From Cristatella mucedo (lineage: Eukaryota > Bryozoa > Phylactolaemata > Cristatellidae): DNA of 62,000 nucleotides. The notes below the pieces were generated by a model. The model was not told the origin of the DNA and did not search any database. It was given only the letters and a program-made list of their open reading frames with translations. Shown here piece after piece: positions 1-10,076 of the stretch. The stretch lies in assembly GCA_009760855.2 (NCBI GenBank), contig WPIO01000002.1, positions 9,992,501 to 10,054,500 on the forward strand, read 5' to 3'. Every line of letters starts with the position of its first letter. Positions within the stretch are counted from its first letter, which is position 1. Both the position numbers and the translations under genes were made by a program.

Positions 1-551
1 TCGGTGGTGGCAGCGGTAAAGCATTGGTGAACTGAAGTCCTTCGGTCGTATATCTCCTCAGCAGTTTCCAAAGACCATTCCCCAAGACCACGAGTGTGGA
101 GCTTACTTTAGTTTGTTGGCTACTCATACAGGAATTTCAATTTTTTTACCTATTTTGTTTTTCATTGACCTTACGGGAAACTCAAAGCGAAGCTCGTCAG
201 GGTCGAGGCCGTAGGGTAAACAATTTATAACGAATATAGACATTGCAGCATTTCGTCACTTATGCCTAGTGACTTTACCAAATCTTCTCCCGTTGATCAG
301 AATAAATGAGTAGGTGACAAATATCCAGGATAAGTTCTTATAGTTTCACAGAAGGTTTTTGGAATTTCCATTAAAGAAAAATGATTAAGCGACGTCAAGT
401 CTTGGTATAAACTGGTACGAAGGGTCTACTTCTCACTGCTCTTAAATAAACGTGTGCACAAGTGCTTTAAAGTTAGACGACTAAGTATCGAACAATAAAT
501 AACTAGTATCAGAGGCTAATGTGGCTATGGGATAAGATTTTTATTTTTCAG

Positions 552-1090
552 TCGTAAGAGTCATAAATGCGGCGGCTGTGGTCAACGTTTTGCCTACGAC
601 GACTTAACAAGGAAAGTCGGAGAAGTGTTTTATCATACGATTTGCTTCGTGTGCACGATCTGCAAGAAAGAATTCGAGGAAGGTGAACGATTCTATTTTG
701 ATGAGAAAGGCAATCGCTATTGTTCTCAGCACATTATAGATCAAGGTGTGCTACCTGGTGCACTCAACGAAGACGAGTCAACACGAAATGTTCCATCATC
801 AGCGGTTTCTACTGTCTGCGAAAGTGAGTATCCATTTGGTGCTGCACTGTGGCCTAGCTATAGCAACCACAGCAAATAATACCGCAATCCTCTAGCAAAA
901 TCTCTTACATATTTTAATGTGACTTTTTACAGACATGGGTGCAGAAGCAGCAGGCACGCCTTTTTCTGGCAGCACCTATGGAGATCAAGATTGGTCAGAA
1001 GAGAAACTTCCGTACTACACTATAATTACTACGGTGGAAAGAGAAGGCATCGCAACTTATGGTTACAGATCCTTGGTACTGAATGACTGA
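552..1090 (+). CDS. LIM-domain protein, last two exons (partial gene)
   Basis: Two exons join in frame: 552-823, preceded by a pyrimidine-rich acceptor ending in cag and followed by a GTGAGT donor, and 933-1090, preceded by ttttttacag and ending in TGA. Reading codons from 553, zinc ligands fit one LIM domain: C6-x2-C9-x18-H28-x2-C31-x2-C34-x2-C37-x19-C57-x2-H60. LIM domains bind two zinc ions and mediate protein-protein contacts, usually in cytoskeletal or transcription complexes. The approximately 80-residue tail after the LIM domain is polar, has no second LIM or homeobox, and is unrecognised. Exon 552-823 begins inside a codon, so at least one upstream exon exists, probably outside the window. 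A GTG-initiated reading from 625 would cut the LIM domain in half and is not the start. The LIM call is firm; the exon joining is inferred from splice consensus and frame. Confidence 0.75.
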
Positions 1091-1660
1091 CTCAAAAAAG
1101 CAACATGGCAAATGAAGAGTATCTGTAACTGGTAGAGGAGCAGCGAAGCGCGTTCAACGTTTCCTTCTTTTGTCGAAAAAATAGAATTCTGTGTACAGTT
1201 TACAGTTATTTTTCCTTAAAGCGCCGTAGCACGCCTTGTGAAGAATAGCTCCGCTAACATACGGTATCTAGACTCATTCTCTCTGATGGAAGCTAAAAGC
1301 CTTTAAAAACCTCAAATCTGAAAGAAAAAACGCTTCTGTACCGAAGTTGCAGAAACGATTCAGCTGAGAGCTGCCGCCAGTCCAGATGATTAAGCAATCG
1401 ATACCCACTGAGGGCTACTTGGAACCAGTGCAGTCACTGCTGGCGAGACAGCGAAGCTCTGAGAGTCTCAGTAAATCCCTGCATGGGCATAAAGAGAATT
1501 AAACTCCTACGTCAATAGAAGTCCGACTTCGAAAAAAATGGTTACAAAGCCTCGAGTGCAATAATACTAACATTTACTTACATTATGCCACACATGGGCA
1601 AGTGCCTCCTAGCGCACCGAGAGCTTGACTCGCACGGCAATCTCGATATGGACAGGGTTA
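1091..1660. other. No recognised gene; probable 3' flank of the LIM gene
   Basis: This stretch follows the TGA of the LIM-domain gene. I see no convincing ORF, repeat or AATAAA polyadenylation signal in it. It may hold the 3' UTR. Confidence 0.3.
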
Positions 1661-1666
1661 CAAGGA

Positions 1667-1912
1667 CGTTAAGAAGGAAGGGAAGAAGGAGGGATGATAA
1701 AAAAAGCAGAATTAAAAGGAAAGAGGAGGAAGAAAGAGGAATGAAAAAAGGAAATAGGGAGGAGGAGGGAAAGAGAAAAGAAAGAAGTGAAAAAACTGAA
1801 TAGGAACACGGAGTGAGGAGGGAGGCAGTGAGGAGACGAGGAGGAGGAGGAAAAGGAGGAGAAGGAGTAGGAGGAGCGAACAGAGAGTAAGGCAAGGTGA
1901 GGAGCAAGACGA
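1667..1912. repeat. Polypurine (A/G-rich) low-complexity tract
   Basis: About 245 bases are almost entirely A and G on the plus strand, made of irregular gga, gaa and aga units with few pyrimidine interruptions. Open frames on either strand here are compositional artefacts (Ser/Leu/Phe-rich on minus, Arg/Lys/Glu-rich on plus) and are not annotated. Long purine-only strands can form triplex DNA or block polymerases; whether this one does is not known. Confidence 0.85.
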
Positions 1913-3475
1913 AGTTCTGTCAAGGAAAGAAATTCCTCGTAGGATCGTAAACATCAAACATAGTCTTCAGCTAGTCATTGATCTTGTTGACCCACGTGCT
2001 GCTGAGCAGCTACGATCATTGTCACGTGGCACTCAGCACTTAGTCTTCATACGGGCATTTCCTAGCCTTGCTCGGTACAACACCACTTCAAAGTTTTTAA
2101 GTTACCATGTGACCCAACTCACAAAAATTTATAAAAACAATAGTGATAAATTTGTATAGCGTCCTCAGATAACTTAATATTTTTTATAAAAACCTAATAT
2201 CTCTGAACACGCTGGAATTTATCAACGAATCTTTGTAGATATATTGACTACAATATCAAATCTTGAACGGCAGAATTTGTAATGTAAAAATAAGCATTGA
2301 AGTTGCAATGAACCACTCCCCTAGTTTTGGATAGATGAAGTCGCTAAGTTTAAACCTCTTGCAACATTTGGGTACCTCATTTTAACTTTATACACGTTTA
2401 GTAGCGTGCTTAAGTTTGGTTGTGGCCGCGCTCGAAAATGTGCATTAAGAGCACCGCAACTCACAGACCATAGCTTGCACTGTTAGTTAATTAAATTGTT
2501 GCATCGTTTTTAAAAAATTCAGTTGCTCACCTTACCAAAAATGTACAAATAGTTCGCCTAGCGGATCACCGAGGACAAATTTTACTGAAGACACATCGCC
2601 CTCTCTTCATGCCTACCCGATTTCTGATCTGAAAACCAAAAAGCCAACAGCAATTGGACACTTCATTACGTAGCATTTCCATCTCGCTAAAATGAGGTCG
2701 TGGTGCGCTGAATCCATAGTCAACATGATGACAACAGTAAATCGCTGCATAATCGGTCTTATCAAAGGCCTTAAGCAAATACAATGCACTGAGTCGGCGA
2801 AACTTTACTTACATTCAGCGAGACTTAAGTGCATGATGGATGGCTGCTGTCCATTTTCGACGCCCTTTGACAATGTTACAGCTCGAATAATGCATTCTTA
2901 AAACTTAATCCATGGCTTCATATTCAGTACTTTTATTTTGTGAGATTTGATCTAAAACACACCGTAATTTTAACTCGTAGTTTTTAGTTATCATTTTAAA
3001 TGTTCCACATCTTCGTCCTAAATCTGGGACCTCATTTTCTCTGCTTGGACAAAGCATTCATTATCATGTAAATAATAATATATCGCTTTTATAGCAGCCC
3101 AAGAGAACTAAATACCTATCCGTGCACGTTACGACTTACCGAAAGAGAACCAATAGCCGAGGCTTAATGATATGCACGGTATCCTGCGTAGACAAGCATG
3201 CAAAAGCAAGCAAGCATCTCAGGCTTCGGCCAGCAAAGTAAAGCACACGAGAAGGCACGCAGGGCCACCGGCTCGTAAGACATCTGGCTAGTTACATGCA
3301 AGCACTGCATCATGCACAAGTAAGCACGAAAAGCACTCACTCACACACCGGAGCAGTAAAAGTAAAGAAAGCTTGCTTAGGTACAGGGAAAGCCGAGCCG
3401 AGCAGATAACGTTTTCATCTTGGAATTGAATGAGTCATTGCAGTTACTGACTGAAAAGCCAAAAGCGAGTTCCAC
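1913..3475. other. No recognised gene
   Basis: The region has mixed composition with short open frames lacking family motifs. I recognise no transposon protein, RNA gene or conserved domain. Confidence 0.3.
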
Positions 3476-3479
3476 ACTG

Positions 3480-4290
3480 TCGGTGCCTACCATCTCGGGG
3501 CCTGATCGCTAAAGATCTAAATTTAGCGAGAGATGGCGAGATGACTGGAAGTCTAGGAGAGGCGGGTGCGAAAGCGCAGAGTAAAGAGTCATAAGGTCGA
3601 ACCGGTGCAAGTGAGTGAAGCTACCAGTAATCCAGACAGAGAATCTTAGAGTCGATTAGATGCTCGATATATACGGAGCCAGTGAAGCTCGAACCGAATT
3701 AGCTCGCGATATGGTGGCTACGCCGTCGGCGACAGACCAGACGAAATGCCGAGTTTCGAGCCAGTTGCAGATGATTAAGGACGAAGGCCAGGAGTCCTGG
3801 ATAAAGTTAGTTGCAATAACCTTGACGAAATGTCACAAACGCGTGAGCTAGTTAGGCAGTTGACCTCTAGTTTAGGCAGGCGCCGTAGTGAAAGAAGGGT
3901 GTCTGAGACCAATCAATGAGGTAAACAACACTTCACCGGCTTTCCTGATGACTGACGGCCGTTACAAATACACTCTTGACATCTCTCACTGAGGCAGGAG
4001 ACGCAAGCCAGGGTGGCGCCGTGCCAATGATATCTATGCGGCTCGAGAGGCGCTCCAAAAGGGACTGATCACCAATCGTGTTCAATGCTGCAGAGAGATC
4101 GTGGAGAGCAACAAATGGAGACCATACGACCTTGATTAACAGAGGGTCATTGTAAATTCAAAATAGAGAAGTTTCAGTGGAATGGTTAATTGTCACTCCC
4201 GATTGGAACTTGCTAGCAAGATCTGATGAACTAGTTGATCCGGTTAGCTGCTGGGCCAAAACTAATTGAAAAGTCATGGGCAAGAATGGT
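3480..4290 (-). mobile_element. L2/CR1-like LINE fragment, antisense, internally deleted
   Basis: Read on the minus strand, 4280-4030 translates in broken frames to the palm region of a non-LTR reverse transcriptase: a FQSG-like segment, an HSTET motif, then a motif A block resembling DLSAAFDTIDH followed by LLERLSSR. Further 5' on the plus strand, about 3850-3650, the minus strand encodes the C-terminal LQLARNSA...RLVCR stretch typical of L2/CR1 elements. The YADD catalytic block between them is missing, so the copy has an internal deletion. Frameshifts and stops make it a dead fossil, more diverged than the other copies here. Boundaries are approximate. Confidence 0.65.
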
Positions 4291-4450
4291 ATAAGGGAGA
4301 CTAGATGAAAAGGTACTTAAATTCAAATGAGCTAAAAATTTTAAATCCTTCGGTCGTATATTAGGGTAAAAATTTTAATGAGTGGCCCGACACAGCCTCA
4401 GTCTTCAGAATGGTAGGGACTGCACTTGTAACAAGGAACATATTTACAGA

Positions 4451-4630
4451 GTCGTAATGGCTCACTAGGTAAGGCGGTTGCTTTTCACGACCTCGGCCCT
4501 GAGGTCGTGGGTTCAAATCCTGTGGTGGGCGATCCTTTATCGCCACTGCAAGCGGTGGTGATAGCCGTAAAGGCTCTTCTGTCGCTATACAAAAAGAGGC
4601 TGTTAAATCACCTAGTATTTATTTATTTAA
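4451..4630 (+). mobile_element. SINE-A copy 1 (tRNA-derived)
   Basis: This copy has a tRNA-like head with an A-box-like TGGCTCACTAGG and a B-box-like GGTTCAAATCC, then an inverted-repeat body (cgccactgcaagcggtgg), a CTATACAAAAAGAGG motif and a short T/A-rich end. Six other copies with the same order occur in the window. RNA polymerase III would transcribe an active copy from the internal boxes. Lacking a terminal CCA and a tRNA 3' half, it is not a tRNA gene. Confidence 0.85.
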
Positions 4631-5136
4631 TATCTTATACAATGGGCAGCAAAAAATTTTCTGCCTCAAAATAAGCAGTGCTGAGGCAGTGTGTAGAGGA
4701 TGAGTAGCCTTTTAAGCCTGAAAGACATATGTAACCCGGGTTTCATAGAGACAGGGTATTCAGGAGAAAAGGGATAAGTTGCTTATACAATTTTTCGAGA
4801 GATACCATTATTTTTTCTGACGTGACTCATTAGTGCTTAGCTGCTGAGTGGGTAAACATGGCATTACCTACTTTCAAGAAGTTCGAACGTGATTTTTTTT
4901 TATAAATATAGAGATCCAATGGTCTCGAAGAACCTCCCGGTCAACTTTACTCATCTTGCCTTTTCATTAAAGCTTACATACGTATACACTTTCAGCCAGG
5001 CAAAATTTCAAAAAATTCAAATTTCATTTAGACGAGGATACAGCAGCGAAGTTTTTTCATGCATTTTGAAGTCTCATATAGAAATCCGTCACTCAATTAT
5101 TGCAGGTCGTCCTAGTTTTTGCATTTAGAGGTATAC

Positions 5137-5316
5137 GCCGTAATGGCTCACTAGGTAGGGCGGTTGCTTTTCACGACATCTGCCCCGAGGTCTTGGGTTC
5201 GAATCCTGCGGTGGGCGATCCTTTATCGCCACTGCAAGCGGTGGTGATAGCCTGAAATGCTCTTCTATCGCTATGCAAAAAGAGGCTGTTAAATCAGCAA
5301 GCACTTTTTTTTTACA
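5137..5316 (+). mobile_element. SINE-A copy 2 (tRNA-derived)
   Basis: It has the same architecture as the copy at 4451, about 690 bp upstream and in the same orientation. The B-box-like GGTTCGAATCC is close to the tRNA consensus. The body and the CAAAAAGAGGCTGTTAAATCA tail motif are intact, and the copy ends in a T-run. Confidence 0.85.
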
Positions 5317-5325
5317 CATCTAGTG

Positions 5326-5690
5326 CAAAACTCTGCAGCTAGGCCTGTCTGTCGTGAATGTCGTAACTGCCACATACCATCATTTCTCACCGCCCTACAC
5401 TGGCCACCCGTCAAGCAGTGTCTCATATCTAAAGGCTCTTTCGCTCAATTTAGCTCTCTCCATTCTCTTGCTCCGGCTTAACTATATTAAATAGTTCCTA
5501 ATCAGGCTTACCATAGTACCATCAGCTCTTATGACTCAAGTCGGTTAGCTGTGCCTCTAGCAAACCTCAAATCCTGATGAGATTAGGCTTTTAGACCGTA
5601 TTCTCTCAAAGCACGTAACTATCAATTAACTGATTTCACGTCACTGAAGCCCAACATCTCTTGACTTGAAATTTCAAAAGGAGCTAGATA
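5326..5690 (+). mobile_element. L2/CR1-like LINE fragment, 3' part of RT ORF
   Basis: The translation gives the C-terminal signature of the LINE ORF2 (QNSAARLVCR-like, then LHWLPVKQ-like, then SLHSLAPA-like and a GDRAFS-like remnant) with several frame breaks. It begins directly after SINE-A copy 2 and lacks the RT catalytic blocks and the (ATT)n tail. It is a dead fragment. Confidence 0.7.
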
Positions 5691-5899
5691 CCAACCTGTT
5701 CCTTATAGTATCCTACGTTGGTGTGGTTTGTCCTTTATGTGAGTTTTCGTGACGCAATTGTAAATGCTATCGAAAACCGTTGAAGCCTTTCTTTTCCAGC
5801 GTACGAATCGTGCATCTAAAGAGACAAAGTTCTGGTAAGGCGCTATATAAATGACCTCTTTTTTGTGCCGCCTAAGTTTGGTCCAAGTTAAGATGCTCA

Positions 5900-5965
5900 C
5901 TATCTTGACCGAGGTCAAGGTGCTCGCCTTTGATGGCTGAGGTTGAGGGTTCGAGCAACTATAAC
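5900..5965 (+). mobile_element. Possible SINE-B head fragment
   Basis: An A-box-like stretch (ggtgctcgcctttgatggct) is followed by a B-box-like GGGTTCGAGC, matching the head of the SINE at 9420. No hairpin tail follows, so it is at best a fragment. Confidence 0.4.
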
Positions 5966-6019
5966 ACCACCTGTAAACATCCGTTGCTGTCAAATAGACA
6001 TGTCTTGGCTAAAGATAAG

Positions 6020-6990
6020 GCCGTGTTATGTTAAGGTGGGGGCGTTCAGCATCGCTGTTGTGTTTCGCTTTTGCCGGCTTACCTTCGTGCATTGTTGCTG
6101 CACTTAAAAGTTGCTTGCCGCCATACAAGGTTCAGGCATCACCAGTATTCGTCTCGAGTTGGCTGAGACTAGCACTGCCGCGAGCGCTGTGTTTTCGGCC
6201 CAGTTCTTTCCGGACGTGAAAGTGCACACGTTTGTGACAGCGGCAAACAGTAACGAAGCAATTCTCTCGAAATCTCACAAGCAGTTCGATCGACAGCAGC
6301 GCCCGAGCGACAGTGAAAGTAATTGCCCTGCGTACGTTGCAGCCAGCGCGCAGCAGGCGAATCCAGACAGACTCCCACAATGCAGCTGCCTCTTTCAGCT
6401 AAGGATTAGCTGTACAACCGCCGGCAAACCGTCAACCGCCACGGAGAGCGCTGCTCACTCGCTCGCTCACGATTCACTGTACACACCGGCCGGGCCGCAG
6501 GTCATGTATAAATCTAGCCAGGCAATTGAAAACCCTGCCGATTGTAAGCCAAAGCTAGTCGCTGCTGTTTCGTAGGCGGTCGTCAGCTCAAAGTCTGTGG
6601 CCAAACTCCCACCTCGAAACCACCGGGAAGTGTACTATCCACACAGCTGGTGGCCTGTAACCGCATGGCGCTTGCAGTACCCTGTACAGAACCAGTTGAG
6701 CTTTTGGTCGCCCGCCAGTCGTCTGTGGATCGTCGATGTGGGCGCGAGAGTTGGGGAGTCGTGCCGGAAGTCGAGCCATTCTCCTCACTGCGGCTGCATC
6801 GCCGTGTAGCTAGCTACCCGCAGCTTCGAGCCACCGTGCTAGCTGTCACGCGCCGTCGACTTGTCGAAGCTATAGGCTGTTCGCCTCCACCCATCCAGCC
6901 CGGCGCCATGTAGCTGCCATTTAATACCGCCCTCTTGTCTACCTTGATCGTCCAGTCTTCTCATGCCGCAGCGTCTGCTGACTTATACAA
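6020..6990. other. CpG-dense GC-rich block, function unknown
   Basis: Roughly 0.95 kb is conspicuously richer in G+C and CpG than the surrounding AT-rich DNA. It contains overlapping open frames on both strands, the longest 6111-6575 (+), none with a recognisable domain. High CpG in an otherwise depleted sequence can mark a CpG island promoter, a first exon, or a young transposon 5' UTR. It abuts a LINE copy downstream, but no other LINE copy in the window carries similar sequence. I do not call a protein here. Confidence 0.5.
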
Positions 6991-7164
6991 AACTCACTGC
7001 AAGCAGCCGCCAAAAAGAAAGAGAGAGAAAAACAGGTGACTGACCGATAGCCTCGATAGCTGAGAAAACAGAGGAGTCCGAGCGGACACTGCTTCTGCCT
7101 CTAGTATGTGCACATGACGTCGGTGAGTGCCTCTGTTCGATAGGAGCAAACGAATTACTGCTAT

Positions 7165-8621
7165 TTCTCGCCTGGGCATCACTGGCACTGCTGTGCAGTG
7201 GTTCAGGTTCTATCTCAGTGGGAGACTTCAGAGTATTGACGTGAATGGACAAAGATCATCTGATGTACCTCTGAAATATGGCGTACCTCAGGGCTCCGTG
7301 CTAGGTCCGGTTCATTTCACGGTTTATACTCTCCCTCTTGCTGATGTGATTGCCAAGCACAATCTAGGCTTTCACTTCTATGCGGATGACACTCAGTTGT
7401 ACCTTTGCTTTGATCCCTCCCAGCCTTCGAGCACCTCAAATTCTCTCAACTCACTTGCTACATGTATTGATGATATCCGCACGTGGATGGCAGCAAATTT
7501 TCTACAACTAAATGACGATAAAACTAACTTATTAGTTATGGGCAAACCCAGTGTGATTCACAAATTGGAAAGGCTGACGCTCAAAATTGGCTCTGCCAGC
7601 ATATCTCCAGTTGAATCAGCTCGAAATCTAGGTGTCATATTCCAAAGCGACCTCTCGTTAGACGACCATACCAGCTTCACAGTCAAATCTGCCTATTTTC
7701 AGCTTTATAACATTGCTAAAATTCGGGCTTGTTTAGATAAGGATACTACATCTAAGTTGGTCCATGCATTTGTGACATCCCGTCTCGACTTCTGCAACTC
7801 ACTGCTTGCTGGCCTACCGGCATGTGCGATCAGGCGATTGCAGCTGGTGCAAAACTCTGTAGCTAGGCTTGTCTGTCGTGAGCGTCGCAGTTGCCACATT
7901 ACTCCACTTCTCGCCGACCTGCACTGGCTACCAGTCAAGCAACGGATTGACTTCAAGGTTTTGTTGCTCACGTTTAGGTGACTTCATTATTTGGCTCCAG
8001 CCTATTTCTCAGATATACTCCCCCATCAGGCCAAGCATCGTACCACCCGCTTTTCGGAATCCAACAGTCTACAAATACCCCGTACAAACCTTAAATCCTT
8101 TGGAGACCGTGCATTTAGTTCGTATGCTCCCAAACCCTGGAACTCCCTCCCGACCTGCGTCAGAACATCCCCTGACTTGACCACATTTAAAAAGAATTTA
8201 AAAACACCTATTTAGGACAGCATTTAGTGGGTCCCTGTGATTCATCCTTGATTTGCTTATGCGTGCTGACACTGTGCATGCTACCACGAACCAGATTTGC
8301 ATGCTGACCCTGTGCATGTCACCCCTAACCATGTTATATACAATTCATTTGTATAGCGCCCCAAGAGTGCTTAATCTCTATTCAGGCGCTTCACATATGC
8401 CTCCGGGCTCGAGCCCACGACCTCAGCCAGACCTTGGTCGGGGGGCGAGCACCTTAACCACCGGACCAAACCAGCTCGGCGATGTTATTCATTTTGCTTG
8501 TTTATCAAGCATGATTTTACTCACCATTAAAATGAATTTCCATTTGCAGCAAATGTAAAGTACCTAGAGAGAGATTAAGTTCTGCGAGGGCGCTTTATCA
8601 ACTGCATTATTATTATTATTT
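7165..8621 (+). mobile_element. L2/CR1-like LINE (family A) copy, 5' truncated, nearly full RT C-terminal half
   Basis: The ORF from 7127 reads through reverse transcriptase from just after motif [11 protein letters not shown] (motif B), [10 protein letters not shown] with the YADD catalytic box (about 7378), LNDDKTNLLV, then the C-terminal NSVARLVCR and LHWLPVKQR blocks. A single TGA at 7979-7981 replaces a serine codon present in sister copies; beyond it the same frame stays open to 8215. The 3' UTR ends in the family hairpin and a short (att)n run. The 5' end lacks the endonuclease and motif A, typical of 5' truncation during target-primed reverse transcription. With one nonsense mutation in the retained frame it is among the youngest copies here. 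A SINE is nested in its 3' UTR. Confidence 0.9.
8338..8481 (-). mobile_element. SINE-B copy nested in LINE 3' UTR
   Basis: The insert interrupts the LINE 3' UTR and is flanked by a 7-bp direct repeat, atgttat (8331-8337 and 8482-8488), which sister LINE copies carry once. On the minus strand it has a tRNA-like head with a B-box-like GGCTCGAGCCC and an A-box-like region. Its tail, containing agcgcc...gagatt...ggcgct, resembles the hairpin at the end of the LINE itself. This is a clean insertion younger than its host LINE. Confidence 0.85.
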
Positions 8622-9415
8622 CGTTTAAATCAAGTGGCGAAAGCAGATAGAAAGAAAATAGGAAGCCGAACATGGATTATAGAAGGCTCATAAGGAGACG
8701 TCGAATTTATTTAACTACAAAGCAGGTCATCCCTTTAAAGTCATGCATATCGTAATCATAAAACGCTCACTGACCTAGGCCATTTACTGTTTAAGTATGT
8801 TCGCATGCTCGCCCGAATGCCGTGTGCTCTGACCGTTTCCTTTATCAATGGAAATCCTTTCTAGACCAAATCCCTATTCAAAGACTATGCAGAGATCACT
8901 TCAAGACACCACTACAGAACTGACCTAAGAGTGGTACTTTTCCTGCCGACCCAAGGTTGCTAAAGACGCAAACAAACATAAAAATCTCCCAAAGTAAGCA
9001 CAACTGCAGATTCAATGGCGCCATGAAACGATGAGAATAATTTCAAGTGATATTGGAGATTGGCTGGGAGCCCACATCACAGTCCCAATTCTTCGTGCAA
9101 AAGGCGCCAATGTCACTGTCTACCAACTATAGCGTTGATTGGTAGGAACGGAGCTGGCCATAGTCGGCTACTTAAGTAAAGACCTCGGTGGCAGCTAGAT
9201 TACTTAAGGCACATACGATGCAAATACGAGGTAGCGTTTCAAGAAGAGGCCATATATAGTTTTGCTTTCGTATGAGAGCCGGTCAAAAATGGCTGCAATC
9301 GTAACCGATTCAACCGAGAACGGGTACAAAAAGAATCCTCTCTCCATTATGTTAGTACGTTTCTGGAAGCCTCGTAAACAGGGCTCTTACTGAAACCGAA
9401 CCTTCTAACCACTCA
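8622..9415. other. No recognised gene
   Basis: This is AT-rich sequence between the LINE end and the next SINE. I see no domain, RNA gene or repeat. Confidence 0.3.
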
Positions 9416-9419
9416 CAAA

Positions 9420-9640
9420 GCCCTGGTTTGGCCCAGGGGTTAGGAGCTCGCCTTTGATGATCGAGGTCGTGGGCTCGAGCCCTTTGGCATCGTGCTTCTT
9501 TTGCTGCACATGTAAAGTGCCAAGAAAGTAATTGCTTTCTCTGAGGGCGTTATTTCAAATAAAGTATTGTTACATGTGTAGCGCCTGGATAGAGATTTAG
9601 TTCTCTTAGACAGTTATACAAATGAGTTGTATATTTTTTA
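9420..9640 (+). mobile_element. SINE-B copy with LINE-like tail, apparently with a duplicated tail
   Basis: The A-box-like TGGCCCAGGGGTTAGG and B-box-like GGGCTCGAGCCC form a tRNA-like head. It is followed by an aaagtgcc...ctctgagggcg hairpin resembling the LINE family A terminus. A second related tail (tgtagcgcctggatagagat...) follows at about 9575-9630. The second tail may come from a dimeric element or an adjacent truncated insertion. Confidence 0.7.
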
Positions 9641-9889
9641 AATGATATATATTTTACATTATTATTGTTGTTATTTATATTTTCACCCAGTTTCAAATTG
9701 GATAGCTTAGCCGTTGCCTGGGTAAAGCATTTGAGTCAAATTGATTCTAAATTAAGCACTGAGATGAAAGGTTTCGTCATATTAAGATTCAAATGATTCT
9801 CTTGCCACCAAAAAGGAAGCACTGAAATGCTTTAGCTGCTAGCAGTTCTCATCACCGTTCGCGTGAACGCGACTAAACTGGCAAAGATT

Positions 9890-10069
9890 TGAGCCGTGAC
9901 GGCACACTAGGGAAAGCGGTTGCTTTTCACGACCTCGGTCCCGAGGTCATAGGTTGGAATCCTGCGGTGGGCGATCCTCTCTCTATTCCCATTGAAAGCA
10001 GTGGTGATAGCCATAAAGGCTCTTCTGTCGAAATACAAAAGAGGCAGTTAAATCAGCTAGTGTTTTTTT
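9890..10069 (+). mobile_element. SINE-A copy 3 with target-site duplication
   Basis: It has the same head-body-tail as the other SINE-A copies, with gccgtgacggcacactagg at the start. A 7-bp direct repeat, aaagatt, flanks it (9883-9889 and 10070-10076), supporting insertion by retrotransposition. Confidence 0.85.
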
Positions 10070-10076
10070 AAAGATT

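Noticed and set aside
37-54. Shared ccttcggtcgtatat at about 40 and about 4,349
   Set aside because: A 15-base match alone is too short to call a repeat; no extended similarity was seen around it.
1578-1957. Several overlapping Ser/Leu/Phe-rich and Arg/Lys/Glu-rich open frames
   Set aside because: They are translations of a low-complexity polypurine tract, open on both strands only because of composition.
4451-4530. A functional tRNA gene (A and B boxes present)
   Set aside because: Seven near-identical copies with a common non-tRNA body and target duplications show a SINE; the tRNA 3' half does not close a cloverleaf.
6111-6575. 154-codon open frame as a protein gene
   Set aside because: No domain, overlapping frames on both strands and GC-rich composition make it unsupported; I describe the block only by composition.
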